Source: Mariprofundaceae bacterium (lineage in GTDB: Bacteria; Pseudomonadota; Zetaproteobacteria; Mariprofundales; Mariprofundaceae). From it: 39,522 bases of DNA. The stretch lies in assembly GCA_030950745.1 (NCBI GenBank), contig JAUZQZ010000013.1, positions 1 to 39,522 on the forward strand, given 5' to 3'. The position numbers were made by a program, and so were the translations under genes. Below, one piece after another: positions 30,601 to 39,522 of the stretch; within the stretch, counting starts at the first letter, position 1; each line of letters opens with the position of its first letter. The notes beneath the pieces are model-generated. The model worked only from the letters and a program-made list of their open reading frames with translations, did not search any database and had not been told where the DNA came from.

Positions 30601-31768
30601 AACCACGCACTTCCAGTTTGTGATAAATAAAGGGTTTGAATAACTCCAGCGCCATGGTTTTGGGCAGACCGCATTGATGCAGCTTCAGATCGGGGCCCAC
30701 CACAATCACCGAACGACCGGAATAGTCCACGCGTTTGCCCAGCAAATTCTGGCGGAAACGGCCCTGCTTGCCCTTGATGATATCGGACAATGATTTGAGC
30801 GGCCTGCGATTGTTGCCGGTAATAGGCTTGGTTTTACGTGAATTGTCAAACAGCGCGTCCACCGACTCTTGCAACATACGTTTTTCGTTACGTGTGATAA
30901 TTTCCGGTGCTTTCAATTCCAGCAACCGTTTCAACCGATTGTTGCGGTTAATCACCCGGCGGTACAGATCATTGAGATCGGATGTGGCGAAACGACCACC
31001 ATCCAGTGGCACCAGGGGTCGCAGTTCCGGCGGTAAAATTGGAATCACTTCCATAATCATCCGTTCGGGTCGATTGCCGGATTCAAGCATAGCTTCAATG
31101 GTTTTCAGGCGCTTGGTCAGCTTGGCCAGCCTGGTTTCCGCTTTGGTCGCAGCAATCTGGGCACGCAATGACTGCCGCTCTTCCGCCAAATTGACGTCAG
31201 CCAGCATTTCACGCACAGCCTCGGCTCCCATACCGATGCGGAATTCATCACCATATTCATCAAATGTTTCAAGATACTCTTCTTCGGTAAGAATCTGGTA
31301 CTGATCCAGACTGGTAAGTCCCGGGTCGAGCACCACATAGGATTCAAAATAGAGGATGCGCTCCAGTTCCTTCAATGTTTTGTCGAGCAACAGGCCGATA
31401 CGGGAAGGAAGGCTCTTCAAAAACCAGATATGTGCAACCGGTGCGGCCAGTTCTATATGCCCCATGCGTTCACGCCGCACCTTGGACTGGATGACTTCCA
31501 CGCCACACTTCTCACACACCACGCCACGATGCTTCAGCCGCTTGTACTTGCCGCACAGGCACTCATAGTCACGTACAGGTCCAAAAATTTTGCAGCAAAA
31601 CAGCCCATCCCGCTCCGGTTTAAAGGTGCGGTAATTGATGGTTTCTGGTTTCTTGACCTCACCATACGACCACGAACGGATCTTTTCCGGACTTGCCAGA
31701 CTTATTTTTAGCCCGTCAAACTCCTCGATGCTACGGGGTTTCTGAAACAATTGAAGAATTTCGCGCAT
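27626..31768 (-). CDS. rpoC: RNA polymerase beta' subunit
   Basis: 1380 aa; [16 protein letters not shown], zinc-binding [41 protein letters not shown]. Confidence 0.99.
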   Translation of the reverse strand: MREILQLFQKPRSIEEFDGLKISLASPEKIRSWSYGEVKKPETINYRTFKPERDGLFCCKIFGPVRDYECLCGKYKRLKHRGVVCEKCGVEVIQSKVRRERMGHIELAAPVAHIWFLKSLPSRIGLLLDKTLKELERILYFESYVVLDPGLTSLDQYQILTEEEYLETFDEYGDEFRIGMGAEAVREMLADVNLAEERQSLRAQIAATKAETRLAKLTKRLKTIEAMLESGNRPERMIMEVIPILPPELRPLVPLDGGRFATSDLNDLYRRVINRNNRLKRLLELKAPEIITRNEKRMLQESVDALFDNSRKTKPITGNNRRPLKSLSDIIKGKQGRFRQNLLGKRVDYSGRSVIVVGPDLKLHQCGLPKTMALELFKPFIYHKLEVRGLATTIKAAKKLVEQGITEVWDILEEVIEEHPILLNRAPTLHRLGIQAFEPILIEGKAIQLHPLVCTAFNADFDGDQMAVHVPLSVEAQTEARALMMSTNNILSPSTGKPVVAPTQDIILGIYYMTRDRPFCKGEGMVFANPGEVLRAFDAGAVALHTRIACRIRGKRETTTVGRAILSTVLPEDMPFSGINKVLTKKDMAGLIEDSYRIAGNKATVLFVDRMKNMGFAHAAKSGVSFSLDDVIIPDEKYTLVDKTEAEVKKVQQQYTDGLITAGERYNKVVDLWTHTTESVARAMMDNLATEELVSPDGKTKETTKSFNSVYMMADSGARGSAQQIRQLAGMRGLMAKPDGSIIETPITANFREGLTVLQYFISTHGARKGLADTALKTANSGYLTRRLVDVAQDCVVTIQDCGTKQGITMTPLMEGGEVVEELSERVLGRVLIDAACDPISGDEIAPAGAMLNEELVAKVNAAGVESAHIRSVLTCEAEHGVCAACYGRDLAHGTPVSLGEAVGVIAAQSIGEPGTQLTMRTFHVGGTASRSAEAAHVEAKFAGTLKLENEVTVQDQDGIVVIINRHTEAIIEDAKGAERERHKIPYGAGLRAKPGSKVKAGQVLAEWDPYTMPLIAEVDGCVCYQDVVEGKTMREQTDEVTGLSNRVITQASEARKVALRPQLQLVDPKDPDGNPVIMPRTNTPARYFLSPGAILNVEEGEAVTAGNVLARIPRETTKTKDITGGLPRVVELFEARKPKSLAFIAARDGVISFGKDIRGKRRVLVNPDDGSDPVEYQVPKGSHIIVQEGDRVRRGERLMEGSPAPHDILSVLGVEALAKYLTDEVQEVYRLQGVKINDKHIEVIVRQMMRKVQINDPGASNFIAGEQAERRAVMEANRKLEAEGKPPATFEPVLLGITKSSLSTDSFISAASFQETTRVITEAALAGKVDWLKGLKENVILGRLLPAGTGFASRLIPPPEIPEESGKAIETADADEKAA

Positions 31769-31771
31769 GGT

Positions 31772-34700
31772 TTAGTTCTCCTGATTATCCTGAATTTCTG
31801 GTGTTTCCTGTACGGGTACCGGGCGCTTGACCATCGCGAGATCAATGCCCAGCGCATTGAGTTCCTTGGTCATCACATTGAATGACTCGGGAATGCCGGC
31901 ATCAAAGGTCATGTCACCCCTGACAATGGACTCATACATGGAGGTACGTCCCGCCACATCATCAGATTTCACGGTCAACATCTCCTGAAGCGTATAAGCG
32001 GCACCATATGCCTCCAGTGCCCACACTTCCATCTCACCGAATCGTTGACCACCAAACTGCGCCTTGCCACCCAGCGGTTGCTGGGTGACCAGCGAGTACG
32101 GCCCGGTGGAGCGTGCATGAATCTTTTCGTCCACAAGGTGATGCAGCTTCAGCATATACATATAACCGATGGTGACAGGATGGTCGAAAGGCTCGCCGGT
32201 CCTGCCGTCATGGAGCCTCATCTGGCCCGATTCGGGCAATCCAGCCAGACTCAACAGCTTCCGGATCTGACCTTCATTGGCACCGTCAAACACAGGCGTC
32301 GCCATGGGAACGCCATCTTCAAGCTGTCCCGCCAGCTCGCAAATCTGCGCTTGCGTCATTCCGGAAATTTTTTCCACCGCCGCAGTATCACCCGCATAAA
32401 TTTCGAGCAACAACTTCTTTAACTTGTCATCCGTGGCACATTCACCCATCAGTTTTGCAATGTTTCGACCCAGACCATGTGCGGCAAGCCCCATATGAAT
32501 CTCAAGAATTTGTCCGATATTCATACGTGAAGGCACACCCAGGGGATTAAGGCAAATATCCACCGGTGTTCCGTCATCCATGTACGGCATGTCTTCCTCG
32601 GGAACAATAATGGAAATAACGCCTTTGTTACCGTGGCGGCCAGCCATTTTGTCGCCAGGCTGAAGCTTACGTTTCACAGCCAGAAACACCTTAACCACCT
32701 TGATAACACCAGGCCGCAACTCAGAACCTTCACGTGCTTTGGCAACCTTTTCTTCAAAGCGCTTCTCAAGTCGTGCGCGTTCTTTATCCATGTTTTCCAG
32801 GATACCTGCCACACGTTTGTTTACCTTGTCATCTGCCGTCGAAATGTCAGTCAGATCACGCAACTTGAGGCCTTTCAGATACTCGGATGTGATGATGGCA
32901 TCTTTCTTCAGACCCTTCGCATTCACTGCCTTCTTGCCCGCAAAAAGGGTTGCAAGCCGCGTAATCACATTGGCCTCCAGAATACGACGCTCCTCTTCCT
33001 TATCACGGTAGAGCAGCTCGACATCCGCTTCTTCAATAGATTTGGCGCGGTCATCCTTCTCATCACCACGGCGGGTAAATACCTGAACGTCCATCACCAC
33101 GCCTTCATCACCCGGCTTCACACGCAAACTGGTATCGCGTACATCGGATGCTTTCTCACCAAAAATGGCGCGCAGGAGTTTTTCCTCCGGCGAAAGCTGA
33201 GTTTCACCCTTGGGCGTGATCTTGCCGACCAGAATATCGCCCGGCTTGACTTCAGCACCAACGATTGTAATACCCGCTTCGTCCAGATGACGCAAAGCCT
33301 CTTCACCCACATTCGGGATATCGCGCGTAATTTCCTCATCGCCCAGCTTGGTTTGACGCGCCGTGCATTCAAACTCCTCAATATGAATCGAGGTATAAAC
33401 ATCGTCACGCACCATTTTCTCGGAAATGACGATTGCATCCTCAAAGTTGTAGCCACGCCAGGGCATGAACGCCACCAACGCATTACGCCCCAGAGACAAC
33501 TCACCCTGATCCGTGGAGGGACCATCCGCGATGATATCCCCTTTGACCACCACATCCCCGACCTTCACCAGCGGGCGCTGATTGAAACAGGTGTTCTGAT
33601 TGGAACGGCGATATTTGAACAATTGGTAAATATCCACACCCGGTTCGCCTTCAACCTGTTCGCTTTCATTCACACGAATCACAATACGACTGGCATCCAC
33701 ACGCTCCACCGCACCGCCACGGCTGGTCACCATAGCCACGCCCGAATCACGCGCGACCTCGGCCTCCATGCCGGTACCGACCAAAGGTTTCTCACTCTTG
33801 ACCAGTGGCACAGCCTGACGCTGCATGTTGGAACCCATCAGAGCACGGTTGGCATCGTCATGCTCAAGAAACGGAATCAGGCCAGCAGAAATGGAAATTA
33901 CCTGACTGGGCGACACATCCATATAATCAATCTGGACCGGTTGTGCCATGATAAAATCACCATCCTGCCGGCACTGTATACGGTCAGCTTCGAACTTACC
34001 TTTGGCACCCAACTTAGCATTAGCCTGAGCAATCACATGACCCGCCTCGGCAATGGCGGAAAGATATTCCACCGTATCCGTCACATGGCCATTCTCCACC
34101 TTGCGATAGGGCGTCTCGATGAAACCGAACTCATTGACCTGAGCAAAACATGACAGTGAATTAATCAGGCCGATATTCGGGCCTTCCGGTGTTTCGATGG
34201 CGCACATGCGCCCATAATGCGTTGGATGAACATCGCGCACCTCAAATCCGGCACGTTCGCGTGACAACCCGCCCGGGCCCAGTGCCGACAACCGCCGTTT
34301 ATGCGTCACCTCGGAAAGCGGATTGGTCTGATCCATGAACTGTGAGAGCTGTGAAGAACCGAAAAATTCGCGCACAGCAGCAATCATCGGCTTGGCATTC
34401 ACCAGATCGGAGGGCATCATCTCACTCAAATCACCTGAACTCAGCCGCTCACGGATGGCGCGTTCCATACGCACCAGACCAAGACGAATCTGGTTCTGCA
34501 GCAATTCACCTACCGAACGCAGGCGCCGATTACCCAGATGATCAATATCATCCACCTCACCAATGCCGTCCCGTAATTTTAACAGCGTATCCAGCGTTAA
34601 CAGGATATCCTCATTGCGCAGTGTCCCCTGGTCCAGCGTGACCTCTTCATCGCTGATCCCCAGACGACTATTAAGTTTCATGCGTCCAACGCGGGACAAA

Positions 34701-35917
34701 TCATAACGGCCTGCATCGTGGAACATGGATTCAAACAAAGCGCGCGCAGTTTCCACGGTCGGAGGCTCGCCGGGACGCATCATACGGTAAATCTCAACCC
34801 GGGCTTCTTCCTTGCTCTGCACCTCGTCCAGACGCAACGTATCCGCCAGCCATGGCCCACGGCGGAAAATATCGATGAACAGGCATTCGAATTGTTTGAT
34901 CCCCGCCGTCCGCATGGCCTCAAGCGTATCTCCGGTCACCTCGACATTGGTATCGGCAATGATTTCGCCACCTTCAGTCAACACCGGCGTGGCGATACTC
35001 TCACCAGTGACCACCTCTTCCGGCACATCAATCCATTCCACCTTGGCATCCGTTAAACGTTTAATCGCCAATTTGGTAATTTTTTTACCCTCGGCAACAA
35101 CCTGCTTGCCACTTGCCTTGATATTGACAAAGGCCCGGCTTCCCAGAAACTGTTCGGGTGCAAACTTGACCTGAAGACCCTTTTTGGCAAAACGGAACGT
35201 ACGGCGTTCATAAAAACGGTCGAAAATTTCCTGCTCGTTGTAACCCAGCGCCTTGAGCAGAATACCCGCTGGCATTTTACGGCGCAGATCAATGCGGAAA
35301 TTGACCTTGTCCTTGGCATCAAATTCAAAATCCAGCCAGGATCCACGATAGGGGATAATGCGGGCCTTGAACAAAAACTTGCCCGAAGCCTGTGTTTTAC
35401 CCTTGTCATGATCGAAAAAGACGCCTGGAGAACGGTGCATTTGAGACACGATGGCCCGCTCGGTTCCGTTGATAATGAAGGAACCATGATCTGTCATCAA
35501 CGGAATCTCACCCATGTAAACTGATTGATCACGCACCTCACGCACTTGTCGCTTGGCCGTGGAACGGCTACCGCTCTTGCCCGGAGTAGGCTCAAAAATG
35601 GTCAGCCGTAAATGCACTTTGATCGGCAATGCATAGGTGAGATCACGCCGGAGGCATTCATCCAGATCATAACGCGGTGGGCTGTATTCCAGCGCGACGA
35701 AATCCAGCTCAGCATGACCGGCATAGTCCCTGATTGGAAATACAGACTTGAATACCGCCGCCAAACGTGACGTGTTAATCTCAGTTTTTCCCTGGCCCAC
35801 ACCGAGAAAACCGATAAAGGATTCTGTTTGGAGTTGCAGCATATTCGGCATTGAAATTACCGAATGAATACTTCCAAAGTTCTTGCGGATACGCTTTACT
35901 GACGTTTGCTTTACCAT
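31772..35917 (-). CDS. rpoB: RNA polymerase beta subunit
   Basis: 1381 aa; [83 protein letters not shown]. Confidence 0.99.
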   Translation of the reverse strand: MVKQTSVKRIRKNFGSIHSVISMPNMLQLQTESFIGFLGVGQGKTEINTSRLAAVFKSVFPIRDYAGHAELDFVALEYSPPRYDLDECLRRDLTYALPIKVHLRLTIFEPTPGKSGSRSTAKRQVREVRDQSVYMGEIPLMTDHGSFIINGTERAIVSQMHRSPGVFFDHDKGKTQASGKFLFKARIIPYRGSWLDFEFDAKDKVNFRIDLRRKMPAGILLKALGYNEQEIFDRFYERRTFRFAKKGLQVKFAPEQFLGSRAFVNIKASGKQVVAEGKKITKLAIKRLTDAKVEWIDVPEEVVTGESIATPVLTEGGEIIADTNVEVTGDTLEAMRTAGIKQFECLFIDIFRRGPWLADTLRLDEVQSKEEARVEIYRMMRPGEPPTVETARALFESMFHDAGRYDLSRVGRMKLNSRLGISDEEVTLDQGTLRNEDILLTLDTLLKLRDGIGEVDDIDHLGNRRLRSVGELLQNQIRLGLVRMERAIRERLSSGDLSEMMPSDLVNAKPMIAAVREFFGSSQLSQFMDQTNPLSEVTHKRRLSALGPGGLSRERAGFEVRDVHPTHYGRMCAIETPEGPNIGLINSLSCFAQVNEFGFIETPYRKVENGHVTDTVEYLSAIAEAGHVIAQANAKLGAKGKFEADRIQCRQDGDFIMAQPVQIDYMDVSPSQVISISAGLIPFLEHDDANRALMGSNMQRQAVPLVKSEKPLVGTGMEAEVARDSGVAMVTSRGGAVERVDASRIVIRVNESEQVEGEPGVDIYQLFKYRRSNQNTCFNQRPLVKVGDVVVKGDIIADGPSTDQGELSLGRNALVAFMPWRGYNFEDAIVISEKMVRDDVYTSIHIEEFECTARQTKLGDEEITRDIPNVGEEALRHLDEAGITIVGAEVKPGDILVGKITPKGETQLSPEEKLLRAIFGEKASDVRDTSLRVKPGDEGVVMDVQVFTRRGDEKDDRAKSIEEADVELLYRDKEEERRILEANVITRLATLFAGKKAVNAKGLKKDAIITSEYLKGLKLRDLTDISTADDKVNKRVAGILENMDKERARLEKRFEEKVAKAREGSELRPGVIKVVKVFLAVKRKLQPGDKMAGRHGNKGVISIIVPEEDMPYMDDGTPVDICLNPLGVPSRMNIGQILEIHMGLAAHGLGRNIAKLMGECATDDKLKKLLLEIYAGDTAAVEKISGMTQAQICELAGQLEDGVPMATPVFDGANEGQIRKLLSLAGLPESGQMRLHDGRTGEPFDHPVTIGYMYMLKLHHLVDEKIHARSTGPYSLVTQQPLGGKAQFGGQRFGEMEVWALEAYGAAYTLQEMLTVKSDDVAGRTSMYESIVRGDMTFDAGIPESFNVMTKELNALGIDLAMVKRPVPVQETPEIQDNQEN

Positions 35918-35948
35918 GTTGACCTCACCCCGGTGGAATCAGAAATAC

Positions 35949-35996
35949 AAAAAAAGGCAAGCCCCGGCAGCGCTTTGGCTACCGGGGATATTTGCC
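35949..35996 (-). terminator. Terminator/attenuator-like hairpin between rplL and rpoB
   Basis: Minus strand GGCAAATATCCCCGGTAGCCAAAGCGCTGCCGGGGCTTGCCTTTTTTT; GC-rich stem plus seven T. Confidence 0.75.
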
Positions 35997-36035
35997 CATT
36001 CATTTATTTTTGTTTAACAAGAGAAACAGCGGCAA

Positions 36036-36428
36036 CTACTTGAGTTCGACCGTTGCTCCCGCCTCTTCCAGCTTGCCCTTGATTTCTTCGGCCTCTTCCT
36101 TGGCTGCACCTTCTTTCACCGGCTTCGGCGCGCTATCCACCAAATCCTTGGCATCCTTCAGGCCCAGACCGGTGATTTCACGTACCGCTTTAATCACCTG
36201 AATCTTCTTGTCGCCAACAGCAGTCAGAACTACGTCAAACTCGGTCTTTTCTTCAGCAGCTTCAGCTGTGTCACCTGCAGCAGGTGCAGCCACCATAGCC
36301 ACTGGGGCAGCAGCGGAGACACCAAATTTGTCTTCCAGTGCGCTGACCAGTTCGGACATTTCGAGTACCGTCATGCTCTCAATTGCTGTCATTAAATCAT
36401 CATTCGTTAATGCTTTTGCCATTTTCAA
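36036..36428 (-). CDS. rplL: Ribosomal protein L7/L12
   Basis: 130 aa; [48 protein letters not shown]. Confidence 0.98.
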   Translation of the reverse strand: MKMAKALTNDDLMTAIESMTVLEMSELVSALEDKFGVSAAAPVAMVAAPAAGDTAEAAEEKTEFDVVLTAVGDKKIQVIKAVREITGLGLKDAKDLVDSAPKPVKEGAAKEEAEEIKGKLEEAGATVELK

Positions 36429-36483
36429 GCTCCTTTTGCTTTATCAGTTATTAATTCAATATTTGAGGGTGTCATCATCGATA

Positions 36484-37002
36484 TTAAGCAGCCTGCTTTT
36501 GATCACGCACTGCTGCCAGCGTACGTACAAACGAGGCCGGAACCTCATTCAAGGTACGCACAAAACCGGACAATGGCGATTGCAGGCTTCCCAGCAGTCT
36601 GGCCAACAAAATTTCACGCGGTGGCAAACTCGCCAATGCAGAAACTTCAGCTTTCTCCAAACGTTTGCCATCAAGCACGCCGCCGAGAATTTTCAGCGCT
36701 TCGTTGCTCTTGGCAAAGTCGGACAGAGCCTTGGCTAGACCGACAGGGTCATTGCCATAAGCCACGGCTACAGGCCCTGTAAACAGATCTTCCGCCACCG
36801 AAAAATCCGTGCCTTCAGCCGCCCTTCTGGCCAGCGTGTTTTTGACCACTTGCAAACTGACCTCGGCGGCGCGCAATGACCGGCGTAACTCACCCATCTT
36901 GGCCACGGAAAGGCCCCGATAGTGCGTCACTACGCCAGCATTTGCTTCCGACCAGGCAGCGTGCAGATTTTCCACCACGCGTTGCTTGTCTTCCCGATTC
37001 AC
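36484..37002 (-). CDS. rplJ: Ribosomal protein L10
   Basis: (V/M)NREDKQRVVENLHAAWSEANAGVVTHYRGLSVAKMGELRRSLRAAE...; GTG start at 37002 preceded by GGGGGTAGAT preferred over the ORF-track ATG at 37053. Confidence 0.93.
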   Translation of the reverse strand: MNREDKQRVVENLHAAWSEANAGVVTHYRGLSVAKMGELRRSLRAAEVSLQVVKNTLARRAAEGTDFSVAEDLFTGPVAVAYGNDPVGLAKALSDFAKSNEALKILGGVLDGKRLEKAEVSALASLPPREILLARLLGSLQSPLSGFVRTLNEVPASFVRTLAAVRDQKQAA

Positions 37003-37150
37003 ATCTACCCCCTTCTTTTTTTCGATCCGCAAGAAGGAGCTCTCGCTCACCATCTATTGCAGGATGTTGCCTATTAAGCCCGGCCTATGGCCATGGCACC
37101 TGCAGTCTTGGACGGACCGTTTTTAACTACCTTCCATCGTTACACCGTGG
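37003..37150 (-). promoter_or_regulatory. L10 leader (autoregulatory mRNA structure upstream of rplJ)
   Basis: Minus strand CGGTCCGTCCAAGACTGCAGGTGCC...GGCTTAATAGGCAACATCCTGCAATAGATGGTGAG resembles the CCGUCCAAGAC-GCAGGUG ... CUUAAU ... CCUGCNUAGACGGUG pattern of the L10 leader family. Confidence 0.8.
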
Positions 37151-37181
37151 TTGGCAGTTATCCTTTTATGTAGCCGTTTTT

Positions 37182-37868
37182 CTACAAACTCGCTACGTCT
37201 ACTGTCACAGCGGCACCCATAGTGGAAGAAATCACCATGCGTTGCATATAACGCCCCTTGGAAGCCGCCGGTTTCATCCGGTTCAATTCATCCACCAGAA
37301 ATCGTACATTCTCTTCCAGCTTGGTCGCATCAAATGAACGCCGTCCCACCGATGCATGCACGATACCGGTTTTATCGGTGCGGACCTCAATCTGGCCAGC
37401 CTTGACCGCTGATACAGCTTTACCAACATCCATGGTCACCGTACCCAGCTTGGGATTCGGCATCAGGCCGCGCGGGCCCAACACACGACCGAGCTTGCCC
37501 ACCTGTGCCATCATATCCGGCGTAGCAACGATACGATCGAAGTCCATGAATCCGCCTTGCACCTTCTCCACCAGGTCATCAGCGCCCACAATATCGGCAC
37601 CAGCCTCTTTCGCTTCATCGGCCTTTGGACCTTTGGCAAACACGGCTACACGCACGGTTTTTCCAGTACCATTCGGCAGACTGACCGATCCGCGCACCAT
37701 CTGCTCGGCATGCTTGGGGTCCACACCCAAATTTACGGCCACATCTACAGATTCATCGAATTTAGCGGCAGGTTGAGCCAACACTGCCGCGACAGCCGCA
37801 TCCAGCGTCACTGCTTCTCTGGGGGCAACCTCGCGGGCTGCCTGCATCCGTTTTGAAATTTTTGCCAT
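37182..37868 (-). CDS. rplA: Ribosomal protein L1
   Basis: 228 aa; [53 protein letters not shown]. Confidence 0.98.
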   Translation of the reverse strand: MAKISKRMQAAREVAPREAVTLDAAVAAVLAQPAAKFDESVDVAVNLGVDPKHAEQMVRGSVSLPNGTGKTVRVAVFAKGPKADEAKEAGADIVGADDLVEKVQGGFMDFDRIVATPDMMAQVGKLGRVLGPRGLMPNPKLGTVTMDVGKAVSAVKAGQIEVRTDKTGIVHASVGRRSFDATKLEENVRFLVDELNRMKPAASKGRYMQRMVISSTMGAAVTVDVASL

Positions 37869-37871
37869 CGC

Positions 37872-38300
37872 TTAGCCCTCCACTTCCAGACCCATGGATC
37901 GGGCCGTTCCTTCGATAATCCGCATTGCAGCTTCCACGTCATAGGCATTCAGGTCGGGCATTTTAGTTTCAGCAATCCCCTGCACCTGTGCACGCGTTAC
38001 CTTACCTACTTTGTTCTTATTGGGCTCCGGGCTACCTTTCTGCAGGCCCGCAGCTTTCTTCAACAAAAACGAGGCCGGTGGCGTCTTGATAATAAAATCA
38101 AACGAACGATCCTTGTATACGCTGATGACCACCGGCAAAGGCATGCCGGCCTCCATTTCCTGCGTCTTGGCATTAAATGCCTTGCAGAATTCCATGATAT
38201 TCACACCGGCCTGGCCCAATGCGGGGCCCACCGGGGGTGCCGGATTAGCCTTACCGGCCGATACCTGCAACTTTATGAGAGTCGTAACTTCCTTAGCCAT
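37872..38300 (-). CDS. rplK: Ribosomal protein L11
   Basis: 142 aa; [39 protein letters not shown]. Confidence 0.98.
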   Translation of the reverse strand: MAKEVTTLIKLQVSAGKANPAPPVGPALGQAGVNIMEFCKAFNAKTQEMEAGMPLPVVISVYKDRSFDFIIKTPPASFLLKKAAGLQKGSPEPNKNKVGKVTRAQVQGIAETKMPDLNAYDVEAAMRIIEGTARSMGLEVEG

Positions 38301-38312
38301 ATGTCCTTCCTT

Positions 38313-38837
38313 TTAACCCTTCTCGACCTGGACAAAATCGAGTTCCACGGGTGTCGGTCGACCAAAGATGGATACACTCACCTTCAGTTTCGCCTTATCT
38401 TCCATCACCTCTTCAACAATACCGTTGAAGGAAGCAAACGGACCATCCATGACACGCACGGCATCGCCTATATCAAACATCACCTTCGGACGAGGCCGTT
38501 CCACGCCTTCTTCGATCTGCTGCTTCAGCGCTGTCACTTCCTTGGCAGGCATGGGCCTCGGCTTACCGCCCGAGCCCAAAAACCCTGAAACCTGGGGCGT
38601 ATCTTTCACCACATGCCAGGTCTCATCATTCATTTCCATCTCAACCAGAATATAGCCGGGGAAAAACTTGCGCTGAGAAGTAACCTTCTGACCCTTCTTC
38701 AGCTCAACGACCTCTTCACGCGGTACGATAATTTCGCCAAACTGATCAGCCAGTCCGGACCGCTCAATACGCTCCGTCAGACGCTCGACAACTTTATCTT
38801 CAAAGCTAGAATACGCTTGTACGACATACCAGTCCAT
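38313..38837 (-). CDS. nusG: Transcription termination/antitermination factor NusG
   Basis: [29 protein letters not shown]..., [31 protein letters not shown]; start set to MDWYVV, overlapping the secE stop. Confidence 0.97.
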   Translation of the reverse strand: MDWYVVQAYSSFEDKVVERLTERIERSGLADQFGEIIVPREEVVELKKGQKVTSQRKFFPGYILVEMEMNDETWHVVKDTPQVSGFLGSGGKPRPMPAKEVTALKQQIEEGVERPRPKVMFDIGDAVRVMDGPFASFNGIVEEVMEDKAKLKVSVSIFGRPTPVELDFVQVEKG

Positions 38838-39028
38838 CAGATCACCTTCTGCACAAGCCAGCCCATGGTGCCATCGACAGCCCACAGAAACAGTGCCACA
38901 AAAATTACCATGACCACCACCATCAGGGTGGATTGCAGGGCATCTTTACGCTCCGGCCATACCACCTTCTTGGCTTCAGCCTGGACTTCCCGTACAAATT
39001 TCTGTACTTCCGCAATACGGCTCATCAA
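38837..39028 (-). CDS. secE: Preprotein translocase subunit SecE
   Basis: 63 aa; FVREVQAEAKKVVWPERKDALQSTLMVVVMVIFVALFLWAVDG; syntenic position. Confidence 0.95.
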   Translation of the reverse strand: MMSRIAEVQKFVREVQAEAKKVVWPERKDALQSTLMVVVMVIFVALFLWAVDGTMGWLVQKVI

Positions 39029-39072
39029 TGCATTCCTCTTTACCTGGCCATCTTATAAATACAGCCCTTCAA

Positions 39073-39149
39073 CTGGCAGGCCAGGAGGGACTCGAACCCC
39101 CAACCCCCGGTTTTGGAGACCGGTGCTCTACCAATTGAGCTACTGGCCT
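39073..39149 (-). tRNA. trnW: tRNA-Trp (anticodon CCA), 3' CCA encoded
   Basis: AGGCCAGTAGCTCAATTGGTAGAGCACCGGTCTCCAAAACCGGGGGTTGGGGGTTCGAGTCCCTCCTGGCCTGCCA; cloverleaf arms pair; anticodon loop CTCCAAA. Confidence 0.95.
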
Positions 39150-39162
39150 TCGCTCTGAATCC

Positions 39163-39315
39163 TTAAACCTTTGACTCCGTATGCAGGGTATGCTTGCGGC
39201 AAAATGGGCAATATTTGCGTAACTTCAACTTTTCAGTTGTCGTTCGCTTATTCTTATCCGTTGTATAATTACGCCGCTTGCAATCCTCACAAGCCAAACT
39301 CAGCAAATCACGCAT
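39163..39315 (-). CDS. rpmG: Ribosomal protein L33
   Basis: Hand translation [50 protein letters not shown] (50 aa, below the ORF-track cutoff); CxxC...CxxC. Confidence 0.95.
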   Translation of the reverse strand: MRDLLSLACEDCKRRNYTTDKNKRTTTEKLKLRKYCPFCRKHTLHTESKV

Positions 39316-39336
39316 TTCCTAAACTCCAGGGGCAAC

Positions 39337-39368
39337 AAAGCGGCGGTAACACAGGCTACCGCCGCTTT
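39337..39368 (-). terminator. Intrinsic terminator-like hairpin downstream of tuf
   Basis: AAAGCGGCGGTA-GCCTGTGT-TACCGCCGCTTT, perfect 12-bp stem. Confidence 0.7.
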
Positions 39369-39382
39369 ATGCTGTCTCTTAC

Positions 39383-39522
39383 TTACTTAATAATTTCGGT
39401 AACGACGCCAGCGCCGACCGTACGACCACCCTCGCGAATAGCGAAGCGTAGTTCCTTGTCCATTGCAATCGGGGTAAGCAGTTCAATTTCCATGCTTACG
39501 TTATCTCCCGGCATCACCATCT
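39383..39522 (-). CDS. tuf: Elongation factor Tu, C-terminal part (cut by the window edge)
   Basis: [45 protein letters not shown]. Confidence 0.97.
   Translation of the reverse strand, partial: MVMPGDNVSMEIELLTPIAMDKELRFAIREGGRTVGAGVVTEIIK

Noticed and set aside
32633-34153. 506-aa plus-strand ORF
   Set aside because: Antisense to conserved rpoB; composition is typical of a shadow ORF and shows no recognisable domain

Overview
Most of this 39.5 kb window is core bacterial (proteobacterial-looking) chromosome. From left to right on the minus strand it carries pepA, a nitrogen-assimilation cluster (glnE, glnA, P-II glnB/glnK, glutamine-dependent nadE, amtB), queA, a membrane hybrid histidine kinase and rpiA. 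A plus-strand block follows: a divergent integral membrane protein, nadC, birA, coaX and a SPOR-like membrane-anchored protein. The minus strand then resumes with carA, a soluble multi-PAS/GAF hybrid kinase, fumC, a SpoIIE/PP2C-type phosphatase, a tiny lipoprotein missing from the ORF track, ppk2, and the canonical rpoC-rpoB-rplL-rplJ-rplA-rplK-nusG-secE-tRNA(Trp)-rpmG-tuf cluster. I found no CRISPR array, prophage, intact transposase or obvious defence island. The most unusual element is a 161-bp, almost fully palindromic, MITE-like repeat. It has two full copies (10442-10602 and 27197-27357, 4 differences by eye) and one solo left end (25932-25966). One full copy lies beside a receiver-domain gene remnant, and the other fuses to the 3' end of a small ORF. 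Other observations are a duplicated start region upstream of the 14360 gene, the small His/Asp-rich lipoprotein, nadE inserted between amtB and P-II, and a terminator-like hairpin between rplL and rpoB. I see no clear evidence for a wholly new multi-gene system. All assignments come from reading the sequence and translations; no database search was run.
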